This document shows positions 8,629 to 16,208 of a DNA stretch of 53,030 nt, piece after piece; the first letter of the stretch is position 1, and the number at the start of each line of letters is the position of its first letter. A program made the translations under genes and the position numbers. The notes under the pieces are model-generated. The model saw nothing but the letters and a program-made list of their open reading frames with translations, had not been told where the DNA came from and ran no database searches. The stretch lies in NCBI RefSeq assembly GCF_000426245.1, contig NZ_AUEZ01000061.1:1-53030 (forward strand), written 5' to 3'. The DNA comes from Bradyrhizobium sp. Ai1a-2. GTDB lineage: Bacteria; Pseudomonadota; Alphaproteobacteria; Rhizobiales; Xanthobacteraceae.

Positions 8629-9246
8629 TTACGCCGCCACCGCGTTGAAGCGTTCGAGGAACCGCTTCTCGGCTTTTGCCGCGGTCCAGGGTGTCAGGTA
8701 GTCGCGCTCGGTCGCCTCGGGCAGTGTGGGATCGCGGCCGAACAGGCGCCTGGCTTCGGCTTCCGAGAATCCCGCAAGGCGGGTTGCTTCGAGAAAGGCG
8801 GCGCCGCGGTCGGCGGCCTTGATCTGCTGCGTGATCTCGTCGGCCAGCATCGCCGGCAGGCCGAAGCGGATGTGGATTGCGGAGAGCAGGCGCTTCTCCA
8901 CTGTCTTGTAGTCGCCGCCGAGCACCGCCTTGAACGGCGAGATCATGTCGCCGATGACATATTCCGGCGCATCGTGCAGCAGCGCCGCGCGCCGCACGCC
9001 GACATCGATGCGCGGGGTCTGTTGCCGCATCACCGCCTCGACCAGGAGCGTATGCTGCGCGACCGAGAAAATATGCGCGCCGCTGGTCTGGCCGTTCCAG
9101 CGGGCGACGCGGGCGAGCCCGTGGGCGATGTCGGCGATCTCGATGTCGAGCGGCGAAGGATCGAGCAGATCGAGCCTTCGCCCGGAAAGCATGCGCTGCC
9201 AGGCGCGCGTGTCAGCTTTCGCGGCCTGCGATCTTTTGCCGGTCAT
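8629..9246 (-). CDS. HD domain-containing hydrolase, YfbR-like
   Basis: A 205-residue HD-superfamily phosphohydrolase. The metal-binding pattern is visible as H65 in IFSVAQH and the HD pair H91-D92 in AALLHDAPEYVIGDM, matching YfbR-type 5'-deoxynucleotidases. The likely activity is dephosphorylation of nucleoside monophosphates. The ATG at 9244-9246 overlaps the TGA of the upstream tag gene (ATGA), so translation is coupled; a longer open frame upstream lies inside tag and is ignored. It is the last gene of the ygfZ-tag-HD operon. Confidence 0.88.
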   Translation of the reverse strand: MTGKRSQAAKADTRAWQRMLSGRRLDLLDPSPLDIEIADIAHGLARVARWNGQTSGAHIFSVAQHTLLVEAVMRQQTPRIDVGVRRAALLHDAPEYVIGDMISPFKAVLGGDYKTVEKRLLSAIHIRFGLPAMLADEITQQIKAADRGAAFLEATRLAGFSEAEARRLFGRDPTLPEATERDYLTPWTAAKAEKRFLERFNAVAA

Positions 9247-9869
9247 TTCACTTTGAAACGGAGGCTGCGATGCTTGCCGCCGCAGCTCTCGTGGCAGAAG
9301 CAGGTGACGAGATGGTCGTTGACGATGCCGGTCGCCTGCATGAAGGCGTAGACGATGGTCGGGCCGACGAACTTGAAGCCGCGCGAGGCCAGCTCCTTCG
9401 AGACCTTGATCGACAGCGGCGTCGAGGCCGGCACGCTCGCCGTGGTCTTGAACTCGTTGACCTTGGGCCGGCCGTCGACGAAATCCCACAGGAATTTCGA
9501 GAAGCCCGGACCTTCTTCCATGATCTTCAGATAGGACTTCGCGCTCGCAATCGTGCCCTCGATCTTGGCGCGGTTGCGCACGATGCCGACATCGTTCATC
9601 AGCGCGTGGACCTTCTTGGCGTTGTAGCGCGCGATCTTCTCGGGCTGGAAGTCGTCAAAGGCTTTGCGGAAATTCTCGCGCTTGCGCAGGATCGTGATCC
9701 AGGAGAGGCCGGCCTGGAAACCGTCGAGGATCAGCTTCTCGTAAAGCGCGCGGTCGTCATATTCCGGCACGCCCCACTCCTCGTCGTGATAGGCGACGTA
9801 GAACGGATCTTCGCCCGGCCACGGGCAGCGAATCTTGCCGTCGGGATGCAGTTGCGCAGTGCGGCTCAT
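9243..9869 (-). CDS. tag: DNA-3-methyladenine glycosylase I
   Basis: A 208-residue base-excision repair enzyme that removes 3-methyladenine. The zinc site is visible: Cys in IRCPWPG, His in YVAYHDEEWG, and His/Cys in NDHLVTCFCH. The family signature FQAGLSWITILRKRENFRKAF is intact. At the position where E. coli Tag has Glu38 (LEGQQAG) this protein has Asp (LDGFQAG), a conservative change. Both ends overlap neighbours by ATGA: with ygfZ upstream (9866-9869) and with the HD hydrolase downstream (9243-9246). Confidence 0.96.
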   Translation of the reverse strand: MSRTAQLHPDGKIRCPWPGEDPFYVAYHDEEWGVPEYDDRALYEKLILDGFQAGLSWITILRKRENFRKAFDDFQPEKIARYNAKKVHALMNDVGIVRNRAKIEGTIASAKSYLKIMEEGPGFSKFLWDFVDGRPKVNEFKTTASVPASTPLSIKVSKELASRGFKFVGPTIVYAFMQATGIVNDHLVTCFCHESCGGKHRSLRFKVK

Positions 9870-10747
9870 GCGACGGTCTTTTTCGGCGCGGCGCGCACGA
9901 CGTCAGGCTCGGCGAGCCTCAGACCGAGGCCGCCGGCGGAAAGCGAAAGCCCGGCATCGAGCGCGTCAGCGACGCGGTCGGTGCGGATCAGCGCCAGTCC
10001 GTTCTGTCCGGCGGACGAGCCCATGGTGCCAACCTGCTTGTCGCCGGCCAGGATCGTGGCGCCCGGCTCGGGCGAGAGATCGTCCAGGATGATCTTGACA
10101 GTGCGCGTGCGCGCGGTGCCGCGATGCTGCATCCGCGACACGACTTCCTGGCCGACATAGCAGCCCTTGTCGAAATCGACACCGCCAAGGCGGTCCATGT
10201 TGGTCTCGTGCGGGAAAGCATCGCCATAGCTGAAATCGAGCCCGCCGCGCGGGACACCATTCGCAATGCGGTGCGCCTCATAGGCGGCACTGTCGACGAG
10301 GTCGGCGCCGATGAGACCCGCGACCCTGGCTTTCAAGTCTTCGGGCACCAGGATCCGGAAGCCCAGCGCGTCGTTGCGGGGATCGGCGAAGCAGAGGTCG
10401 GGCTTCGTCGCCGGCTCGCCGTCCCAGGCCGCCAGCACACCCAGCCCGTCGGACAGATTCTCGACCGCGACCTTTGCGCGCAGCTTGTAGAAGCGCAGCT
10501 TGTCGGTCAGCGCTTGCGCGAGCGCGCGCGGCACGTCGATCAGGAAGCCGCCGCCATGCCCCGCCGGCGCCTCCGTGATCAGGAAATCGACGATGATCTT
10601 GCCCTGCGGGGTCAGCAGCGCGCCGAACCGGCCCGCGCCCGGCTTGAGGTCGGTCAGGTCTGACGTGACGAGGCCGTTGAGAAAGTTGCGGGCGTCCTCG
10701 CCCGTCACCTTGACCACGCCCCGATCGGGTAGAAATGCTGCTGTCAT
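9866..10747 (-). CDS. ygfZ: Folate-binding protein YgfZ (Fe-S / tRNA modification GTV domain)
   Basis: A 293-residue GcvT-like protein. It carries the diagnostic KGCYVGQEVVSRM motif (K-G-C-Y-x-G-Q-E) with the conserved Cys near residue 190, and the N-terminal FLNGLVTSDL segment. YgfZ helps maintain certain Fe-S enzymes in a folate-dependent way, for example the MiaB tRNA-modification enzyme. It is the first gene of the three-gene operon with tag and the HD hydrolase, and is divergent from dihydroorotase across a 130-base gap that must hold both promoters. Confidence 0.93.
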   Translation of the reverse strand: MTAAFLPDRGVVKVTGEDARNFLNGLVTSDLTDLKPGAGRFGALLTPQGKIIVDFLITEAPAGHGGGFLIDVPRALAQALTDKLRFYKLRAKVAVENLSDGLGVLAAWDGEPATKPDLCFADPRNDALGFRILVPEDLKARVAGLIGADLVDSAAYEAHRIANGVPRGGLDFSYGDAFPHETNMDRLGGVDFDKGCYVGQEVVSRMQHRGTARTRTVKIILDDLSPEPGATILAGDKQVGTMGSSAGQNGLALIRTDRVADALDAGLSLSAGGLGLRLAEPDVVRAAPKKTVA

Positions 10748-10877
10748 GCGGCTTTATTCGGCCCTTTTCCAAGGTTCCTTTGGGAAACGGAGCTAGCCGA
10801 TATCCCCTGCGAAGTTAAGGCGCTAAACTGCGCCGAACAAGGCCCGGCAGGCACCTTGAACACGGGCGCGAGGAGCG

Positions 10878-12212
10878 ATGAATCAGCATTTTGACACCAT
10901 TCTAAAATCCGGCACCGTGGTCAATCAGGACGGCGAGGGTGTCCGCGACATCGGCATCAGGAGCGGCCGCATCGCCGAGATCGGCGGCCTGAACTGTGAT
11001 TCCGCCGACGAGGTGATCGACTGCAAGGGCCTGCACGTCCTGCCCGGGGTGATGGATACCCAGGTGCACTTCCGCGAGCCCGGCCCGACCCACAAGGAAG
11101 ATCTCGAGACCGGATCGCGCAGCGCGGTGCTCGGCGGCGTCACGGCCGTATTCGAGATGCCCAACACCGATCCGCTGACGGTGACGGAATCCGCCTTCAT
11201 CGACAAGGTGAAGCGCGCCCATCACCGCATGCATTGCGATTTCGCCTTCTTCATCGGCGGTACCCGCGAGAACGTGCAGGACCTGCCGGAACTCGAACGC
11301 GCGCCGGGCTGCGCCGGCGTCAAGGTGTTCATCGGCTCCTCGACCGGCACGCTGCTGGTCGAGGACGACGATAGTCTGCGCCGCATCTTCAACGTGATCC
11401 GCCGCCGCGCCGCGTTCCACGCCGAGGACGAATACCGCCTCAACGACCGCAAGCCGCTCAGGGTCGAGGGCGATCCGCGCTCGCATCCGGTCTGGCGCGA
11501 CGAGGTCGCCGCGCTGATGGCGACGCAGCGGCTGGTCAAGCTCGCGGATGAGACCGGCAAGCGCATCCACGTGCTGCACATCTCGACCAAGCAGGAGATC
11601 GATTTCCTGCGCGACCACAAGGATGTCGCGTCCTGCGAGGCGACGCCGCATCACCTCACCATGGCGGCGCCGGAATGCTACGAGCGGCTCGGCACCCATG
11701 CGCAGATGAATCCGCCGGTGCGCTCGGCCGACCATCGCGAGAGGATCTGGTACGGCATCGAGCAGGGCATCATCGACGTGCTCGGCTCCGATCACGCCCC
11801 GCATACGCTGGAAGAGAAGGCGAAGACCTATCCGGCTTCGCCCTCGGGCATGACCGGCGTGCAGACGCTGGTGCCCCTGATGCTCGATCACGTCAACGCC
11901 GGCCGCCTGTCGCTGGCGCGCTTCGTCGACCTCACCAGCGCCGGCCCGGCGCGGCTCTTCAACATCGCCTGCAAGGGCCGCATCGCGGCCGGCTATGACG
12001 CCGATTTTACCATCGTCGATCTGAAGCGCAGCGAGACCATCACCAACCAGTGGATCGCCTCGCGCGCAGGCTGGACGCCCTATGACGGGATGCGCGTCAT
12101 CGGCTGGCCGGTCGGCACGTTCATCCGCGGCAAGCGGGTGATGTGGCAGGGCGAAGTGGTGACGCCATCGCTGGGCGAGCCGGTGCGGTTTTTGGAGACG
12201 TTGAAGGCGTAG
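10878..12212 (+). CDS. pyrC: Dihydroorotase (class I, Q-x-H variant)
   Basis: A 444-residue amidohydrolase that closes or opens the dihydroorotate ring in pyrimidine synthesis. The start ATG has GAGGAG at 7 bases. Metal-site residues: the usual H-x-H reads Gln62-Val-His64 (MDTQVHFREPG), a probable carboxylated Lys149 (GVKVFIGSSTG), His181 (FHAEDE), His234 (LHIS), Asp305 (GSDHAPHT). The Gln in place of the first His is, as I recall, shared by a set of alphaproteobacterial dihydroorotases, so I do not treat it as damage. A hydantoinase-like activity cannot be excluded. Downstream is a palindromic repeat that separates it from a convergent gene. Confidence 0.88.
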   Translation: MNQHFDTILKSGTVVNQDGEGVRDIGIRSGRIAEIGGLNCDSADEVIDCKGLHVLPGVMDTQVHFREPGPTHKEDLETGSRSAVLGGVTAVFEMPNTDPLTVTESAFIDKVKRAHHRMHCDFAFFIGGTRENVQDLPELERAPGCAGVKVFIGSSTGTLLVEDDDSLRRIFNVIRRRAAFHAEDEYRLNDRKPLRVEGDPRSHPVWRDEVAALMATQRLVKLADETGKRIHVLHISTKQEIDFLRDHKDVASCEATPHHLTMAAPECYERLGTHAQMNPPVRSADHRERIWYGIEQGIIDVLGSDHAPHTLEEKAKTYPASPSGMTGVQTLVPLMLDHVNAGRLSLARFVDLTSAGPARLFNIACKGRIAAGYDADFTIVDLKRSETITNQWIASRAGWTPYDGMRVIGWPVGTFIRGKRVMWQGEVVTPSLGEPVRFLETLKA

Positions 12213-12218
12213 CCCCGG

Positions 12219-12319
12219 CGTCATGCCCGCGCAGGCGGGCATCCAGTACGCCGCGGCCTCTCGGCTTGATCGCGACTGTCTCTGGAATACTGGATCACCC
12301 GCCTTCGCGGGTGATGACG
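12219..12319. repeat. About 100-bp palindromic repeat between convergent genes
   Basis: Terminal inverted arms at 12219-12248 and 12288-12319 (cgtcatgcccgcgcaggcgg, against the reverse complement of cgcgggtgatgacg and its left extension tactggatcacccgcc) flank a 40-base core. This element is one of the most frequent intergenic repeats in Bradyrhizobium-like genomes (from memory). Its position between the ends of two converging genes suggests it can fold into a hairpin in either transcript. Confidence 0.85.
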
Positions 12320-12338
12320 GCGGATTATGCGGAAACGA

Positions 12339-12602
12339 TTACTGCCGCGCCAGCGTCAGCGAGAACTCGCCGTTGCGCACGCGCGCCGGCAGCCCCTCGA
12401 CGAACTTCGCCACCGCCTCTTCCCCATAGGTGCCGACCAGTTCGGCAAGCGCGGCGAACAGGCTCGCCTGCGCGAGGCAGTCGCCATCGATGCCGTCATG
12501 GCGCGCTTCGGCCCAGGCCTCGTTGAGGTAGCTGAGCGCGGCCTGCTTCTGCTCGTGGTCAGGCAGGGGGTCGCGGGCAATCGAAAACGCTGGAATGCGC
12601 AT
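12339..12602 (-). CDS. Conserved hypothetical small protein
   Basis: An 87-residue acidic cytosolic protein (MRIPAFSIARDPLPDHEQKQ...). No transmembrane segment or known motif is visible. It is helix-rich in the middle (ALSYLNEAWAEARHDGIDGDCLAQASLFAALAELVGTY) and ends in LPARVRNGEFSLTLARQ. The ATG at 12600-12602 is taken as the start; a GTG three codons upstream is possible and neither has a strong ribosome site. It sits alone between the 100-bp repeat and the TIGR02301 gene. Function unknown. Confidence 0.65.
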   Translation of the reverse strand: MRIPAFSIARDPLPDHEQKQAALSYLNEAWAEARHDGIDGDCLAQASLFAALAELVGTYGEEAVAKFVEGLPARVRNGEFSLTLARQ

Positions 12603-12730
12603 GAAACTCACAGGGCATGTTGGCGCGATTCACGGCGAATCACGTCATGCACAAAGCTGTAGCATGCAGATTGGGCACGCCTAGGCCACTTCTTTAGGAA
12701 GGGTTAATGCCGGCGTGTAGGGTAAATCGC

Positions 12731-13108
12731 TCAATTGGCATAGCGCGCGGTCAGGTCGCGCGAGATCTTCGAACCTTCCTCGACGTAGCGGCGGATTGCC
12801 ACGACGGCCGCCGGCGTACAGCTGCGGTAGGTCTGCTGGAATCCGTTATAGCCGCGGTTGAAGCCCGCGATCATGCGGGCGCGGCGGTCGCCGGAGGGGG
12901 TTTCGGCGTCGATCAGCGCCTGCATCTCGTTGCGCCATTTGGCGCCTTCGTTGCTGCCGCAGATGCCGCGCAGATAGTGCAGGGTGCCGAGAATTTCGGC
13001 GAGCCGCTGCAGGTCGCCGTCAAACGGCGCCGCGGCATCCTCCGCCCGCGCGGGCGAGAGATTGCACGCCGTGACGAGGATGAGGGCGGCCAGGAGAACT
13101 TTCGACAT
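12731..13108 (-). CDS. TIGR02301 family secreted protein
   Basis: A 125-residue exported protein starting at ATG 13106-13108. The signal peptide MSKVLLAALILVTAC...ARA contains VTAC, which could be a lipobox, or cleavage could follow ARA at about residue 22. The mature part has the family pattern LQRLAEILGTLHYLRGICG and a later RMIAGFNRGYNGFQQTYRSCT with conserved cysteines. This alphaproteobacterial family has no assigned function. An open frame extends upstream into the Nudix gene end but is out of keeping with the signal peptide. Confidence 0.8.
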   Translation of the reverse strand: MSKVLLAALILVTACNLSPARAEDAAAPFDGDLQRLAEILGTLHYLRGICGSNEGAKWRNEMQALIDAETPSGDRRARMIAGFNRGYNGFQQTYRSCTPAAVVAIRRYVEEGSKISRDLTARYAN

Positions 13109-13170
13109 GGCAGCGTCATATGCCTGTGGATTGTGCTGCAGGCAAGGCGCCGGGACCTGCCCATAGGGCT

Positions 13171-13602
13171 TCAAATCAGCCGCCGGGCGGCCTGGATCAC
13201 CTCCTGCAGTCCGCCGGTGACCTTGAGATCGCCGATCGCCTCCGGCTCAAGCCATTTGAAATCGTCGTGTTCGTCGTTCAGGTGGGGGTCCTGCGCCACC
13301 CATCGCGCCGCAAACGACAAGATCAGATAGTGCCCGCCGCCGGTCGGCCCGGGCAGCACCTCGCGCCAGCCGGCCAGAGCGACAATGTCGATCCGGAGTC
13401 CGGTCTCCTCGTCGACCTCCCGGTGCAGCGCCGTATGCAGGGATTCGCCGAATTCGACCCGGCCGCCCGGCAGCGAATAGAACCCCTTGCCGGGCGATCG
13501 TGCACGGCGGACCAGAAGCACCTTGCCGTCGCGAAAGATCGCGCCGGAAACGGCAAGCTGAGGACGGGCAGGCAGGGCGGGGGAGGTCAAGAGGCGATCC
13601 AA
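13171..13602 (-). CDS. NUDIX hydrolase
   Basis: A 143-residue Nudix enzyme. The box G47-x5-E53-x7-REVDEETGL (residues 46-69, GGRVEFGESLHTALHREVDE...) is complete, so pyrophosphohydrolase activity is expected. The rest resembles ADP-ribose or 8-oxo-dGTP class enzymes (SLPGGRVEFGES), but the substrate cannot be read from sequence. The start is TTG at 13600-13602 because no ATG or GTG lies before the first beta strand; the ribosome site is weak, so the exact start is uncertain. Confidence 0.87.
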   Translation of the reverse strand: MDRLLTSPALPARPQLAVSGAIFRDGKVLLVRRARSPGKGFYSLPGGRVEFGESLHTALHREVDEETGLRIDIVALAGWREVLPGPTGGGHYLILSFAARWVAQDPHLNDEHDDFKWLEPEAIGDLKVTGGLQEVIQAARRLI

Positions 13603-13691
13603 AACCGGGGAAACCGGTACCGATCATGCCCGATTGGCGGCGAAAGGTCTAACCGCCAGGTTCGTCAAGCCCGGCTAAGACCATGTTTCAG

Positions 13692-14186
13692 CTACTCGCT
13701 CGCCATGATCCGTTCGATGTCGGCCTCCGTGCCGCCATTGATGATGCCGCCGGCGAGTGCGACCAGCGGCTTGACCCAGATCGTGGCCTGCTCGGCCAGC
13801 TTGGCACGGGTCTTGTCCTGGTGCACCTTGCCCATCGCGGTGCTCACCGCCGTCAGGATCGAGGTCATGGTTGTCGTAATGTTGTCGAACTCGGCGCGGG
13901 TCGTGGGATCGGCCGCTTCATAGGCCTCGATCGCGAGGTCGCGCGCCCTGAAGTTGGAGGCCGTAAAATGTTCGGCATAGGACATCGGGCGCCAGCTCAT
14001 GAAATCCTCGGCACATTCCGGCATATCCGGAATCATCTCGAGCAGCATGATGGCTTCGTTGAAGTGATTCAGGTAATCGGTGGCAAGCCCGGTGCGCGGA
14101 TTGATGTTGGCGGCACGCAATGCCGCCGCCCGGGCCTCGTCCGGGCCCGCCGGTCGCGGGGTCTGGCGATCGGACATGGAAGTCAT
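13692..14186 (-). CDS. Conserved hypothetical cytosolic protein
   Basis: A 164-residue soluble protein, mostly helical. It begins MTSMSDRQTPRPAGPDEARAAALRAANINPRTGLATDYLNHFNEA, with a core AEDFMSWRPMSYAEHFTASNFRARDLAIEAYEAADP and a C-terminal GGTEADIERIMASE. I recall homologues throughout Bradyrhizobium and relatives but no assigned function. An internal ATG three codons in is an alternative start. A strong palindromic repeat begins five bases upstream of the start, so its promoter must lie within or beyond that element. Confidence 0.75.
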   Translation of the reverse strand: MTSMSDRQTPRPAGPDEARAAALRAANINPRTGLATDYLNHFNEAIMLLEMIPDMPECAEDFMSWRPMSYAEHFTASNFRARDLAIEAYEAADPTTRAEFDNITTTMTSILTAVSTAMGKVHQDKTRAKLAEQATIWVKPLVALAGGIINGGTEADIERIMASE

Positions 14187-14191
14187 CCCGC

Positions 14192-14299
14192 CCCGAGCAT
14201 TTCGGTTCTGATTGAATCAGAACCGAAATGCTCGGGATTCTTGTTTCGACGCGTTTTCTTCACGCGAACCGGTGTCCACTTCGCTTGAAAACGCTCCAA
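14192..14299. repeat. Two-part palindromic repeat (GAGCATTTCGGTTCTGATT family)
   Basis: The left part (14192-14236) is a perfect palindrome with 22-bp arms (core cgagcatttcggttctgatt) around a single G. The right part (about 14248-14299) is an imperfect cruciform: gcgttttcttcacgcgaacc, then a segment ending gaaaacgc. The same two-part unit recurs in Bradyrhizobium-type genomes from memory. A degraded copy is visible at about 33061-33096, downstream of the MarR gene. Confidence 0.85.
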
Positions 14300-14353
14300 T
14301 GTTTGACAGCGGCGGTTAAAAGGTCCTGAACGAGTACTTAGTTCTCCCGGATT

Positions 14354-15118
14354 ATGTGCGGACGCTTCGTCATCACCTCGCCGCCTGAGGCAATCAGGCT
14401 GCTCTTTGGCTACGCTGAGCAGCCCAATTTCCCGCCGCGGCACAACATTGCGCCGACCCAACCCGTTCCCGTGGTGATCCTCGAGAACGGCGGCCGGCAT
14501 TTCCGGCTGATGCGCTGGGGCCTGGTGCCCGCCTGGGTCAAGGATCCCCGTCAGGTCGGCCTCCTGTTCAACGCCCGCTCGGAGACGGTGCTGCAGAAGC
14601 CCGCCTTCAAGAACGCGATCCGGCGTCGTCGCTCGCTGATCCCGGCCGACGGCTATTATGAATGGCACGACGAGGGCAGCCGCAAGCGGCCCTATTTCAT
14701 CTATCGCCGCGACAGGCAGCCGGTCGGCTTCGCCGCGCTGGCGGAGACCTGGATGGGCCCGAACGGCGAGGAGATCGATACGGTTGCGATCATCACCGCA
14801 CCGGCGAGCGCCGACCTGGCGAGGTTGCATCACCGCGTGCCCGTGACGATCTCGCCTGAAGCTTTCGAGCGCTGGCTCGATTGCCGCAACGACGAGGTGT
14901 CGCTGGCGATGCCGCTCTTGAAGGGCCCAGCGGTCGGCGAATTCGCCTGGCATGAAGTTTCGACGCGGGTCAACCACGCCGCCAATGACGATGCGCAATT
15001 GGTGCTGCCGATCACGGACGAGGAGCGCCCGGCCGAAGCGCCGAAGCCGAAGCGGACGACACCGCGCAAGGCGCCGCCGATGGCGGAAGACGATGACGGG
15101 CAGGGGAGTTTGTTTTAG
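14354..15118 (+). CDS. SOS response-associated peptidase (SRAP, YedK/HMCES family)
   Basis: A 254-residue SRAP protein that crosslinks to abasic sites in single-stranded DNA and protects them. The catalytic Cys2 follows Met1 (MCGRFVIT). The rest of the active site is present: Asn in RHNIAPTQPVP, Glu in GYYEWHDEG and His in LHHRVPVTI. The C-terminus has a basic low-complexity tail (KPKRTTPRKAPPMAEDDDGQ). The start is fixed by the need for Cys2. It is convergent with nudK; a single arm of the GGTGGGC repeat lies between. Confidence 0.95.
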   Translation: MCGRFVITSPPEAIRLLFGYAEQPNFPPRHNIAPTQPVPVVILENGGRHFRLMRWGLVPAWVKDPRQVGLLFNARSETVLQKPAFKNAIRRRRSLIPADGYYEWHDEGSRKRPYFIYRRDRQPVGFAALAETWMGPNGEEIDTVAIITAPASADLARLHHRVPVTISPEAFERWLDCRNDEVSLAMPLLKGPAVGEFAWHEVSTRVNHAANDDAQLVLPITDEERPAEAPKPKRTTPRKAPPMAEDDDGQGSLF

Positions 15119-15124
15119 GGGATC

Positions 15125-15154
15125 GTAGGATGGGCACGCTGCGCTTTGGCCACC
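15125..15154. repeat. Degenerate single arm of the GGTGGGC inverted repeat
   Basis: The sequence gatgggcacgctgcgctttg followed by gccacc matches one 26-bp arm of the repeat at 8166-8244 with few differences; no partner arm is present. It lies between the convergent SRAP and nudK genes. Confidence 0.7.
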
Positions 15155-15161
15155 GTACGAC

Positions 15162-15743
15162 TCACCGAAAAATATTCAGCGCCGCGTATTGCACGAGCAT
15201 GATGGTCTTGGCGTCGACGATGCGGCCGTCTGCGATCATCGCGAGCGCTTCATCGATCGACAGTTCTAGCACCTCGATGTCCTCGCCTTCGTGTGCAAGT
15301 CCGCCGCCGTCGCCGACCCGCATCGAGGAATCATATTCGGCGACGAAGAAATGCAGTTTCTCCGTCACCGAGCCCGGGCTCATATAGGCCTCGAACACCT
15401 TGTGGACGTGATGAAGCCGGTAGCCGGTCTCTTCTTCCGCTTCGGCGCGGATCCGGTTCTCCGGGGTTTCGTCGTCCAGCATGCCCGCGGCCGCTTCGAT
15501 CATGAAATCGTCATGGCCGTTGATGAAGGGAGGCAGGCGGAATTGCCGCACCAGCACCACGCTGCGCGCGGCGAGATTGTAGGGCAGCAGCGTCGCGGCA
15601 TTGCCGCGGTCGAACACCTCGCGGCTCAGCGTCTGCCAGGCACCGTCGCTGCGGCGGTAGTCGAAGGTCACCGACTTCAGCACGTAGTGCGCGTCCGAAA
15701 GGATGCGGACGTCCTTGACGCGGATACGGTCGGAGATGCTCAC
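15162..15743 (-). CDS. nudK: GDP-mannose pyrophosphatase NudK-type Nudix hydrolase
   Basis: A 193-residue Nudix enzyme of the ADP-sugar/GDP-mannose class. N-terminal SDRIRVKDVRILSDAHYVLKSVTFDYRRSDG and ARSVVLVRQFRLPPF are typical of NudK. The Nudix box reads AAAGMLDDETPENRIRAEAE then EETGY. At the first Glu of G-x5-E there is Thr, shifted by one from an adjacent Glu, while the catalytic EAEEETG helix is complete. It hydrolyses GDP-mannose or ADP-sugars in the family. It is the last gene of the sua5-FAD dehydrogenase-GNAT-nudK run, 12 bases behind GNAT. Confidence 0.88.
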   Translation of the reverse strand: MSISDRIRVKDVRILSDAHYVLKSVTFDYRRSDGAWQTLSREVFDRGNAATLLPYNLAARSVVLVRQFRLPPFINGHDDFMIEAAAGMLDDETPENRIRAEAEEETGYRLHHVHKVFEAYMSPGSVTEKLHFFVAEYDSSMRVGDGGGLAHEGEDIEVLELSIDEALAMIADGRIVDAKTIMLVQYAALNIFR

Positions 15744-15755
15744 GGGTGCCTCGGG

Positions 15756-16208
15756 CTACGGTGTCGGTTCGCGGCCATCGAGCCATTTGGCGTAGAAGAT
15801 ACGCTTCTGCTCGAAATAGCCGAGCGATTCATAGAAGGCTTGAACCTTGCTGTTGTCGGGTCGCACCATTAGCTGGATTTTTTCGATGCCGCGGGCACGA
15901 AGCCAGTCTTCAGCCGCTGTCATCATCGCCTTGCCAAAACCCTTGAAGCGGTGATCGGGATCGGACGCGACGTAATAAACCCAGCCGCGATGGCCGTCAT
16001 GGCCAACCAGCACCGACGCGACGATATCGCCGTCGTGCCGGCCCAGCAGCACCGTCGAATTACTTTCCTTGCGCGCGAGCGCGATGTCTGCGGCCGGATC
16101 GTTCCATGGCCGCGCCGTGCCGCAACGTTGCCACAGCGCGACGACGTCGCCGACGTCAGCGTCTTCAATTGGCTTGATCGTCAGCGTCTCGTGGGTTGAA
16201 GCGTTCAC
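15756..16208 (-). CDS. GNAT family N-acetyltransferase (YpeA-like)
   Basis: A 150-residue acetyltransferase. The acetyl-CoA binding region YYVASDPDHRFKGFGKAMMTAAEDW contains the R-x-x-G-x-G pyrophosphate loop, and the C-terminal FYESLGYFEQKRIFYAKWL is typical of the YpeA subgroup. The acceptor substrate is unknown. The ATG (16206-16208) overlaps the stop of the upstream FAD-dependent dehydrogenase by ATGA, so the two are translationally coupled. Confidence 0.9.
   Translation of the reverse strand: MNASTHETLTIKPIEDADVGDVVALWQRCGTARPWNDPAADIALARKESNSTVLLGRHDGDIVASVLVGHDGHRGWVYYVASDPDHRFKGFGKAMMTAAEDWLRARGIEKIQLMVRPDNSKVQAFYESLGYFEQKRIFYAKWLDGREPTP

Noticed and set aside
10902..12242. 446-codon open frame antisense to dihydroorotase
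   Set aside because: Shadow of a conserved gene; composition is not protein-like and no motif is present.
12143..12526. Open frame running through the 100-bp repeat
   Set aside because: It starts inside dihydroorotase, crosses a palindromic repeat and ends antisense to a small gene; no support as a coding region.
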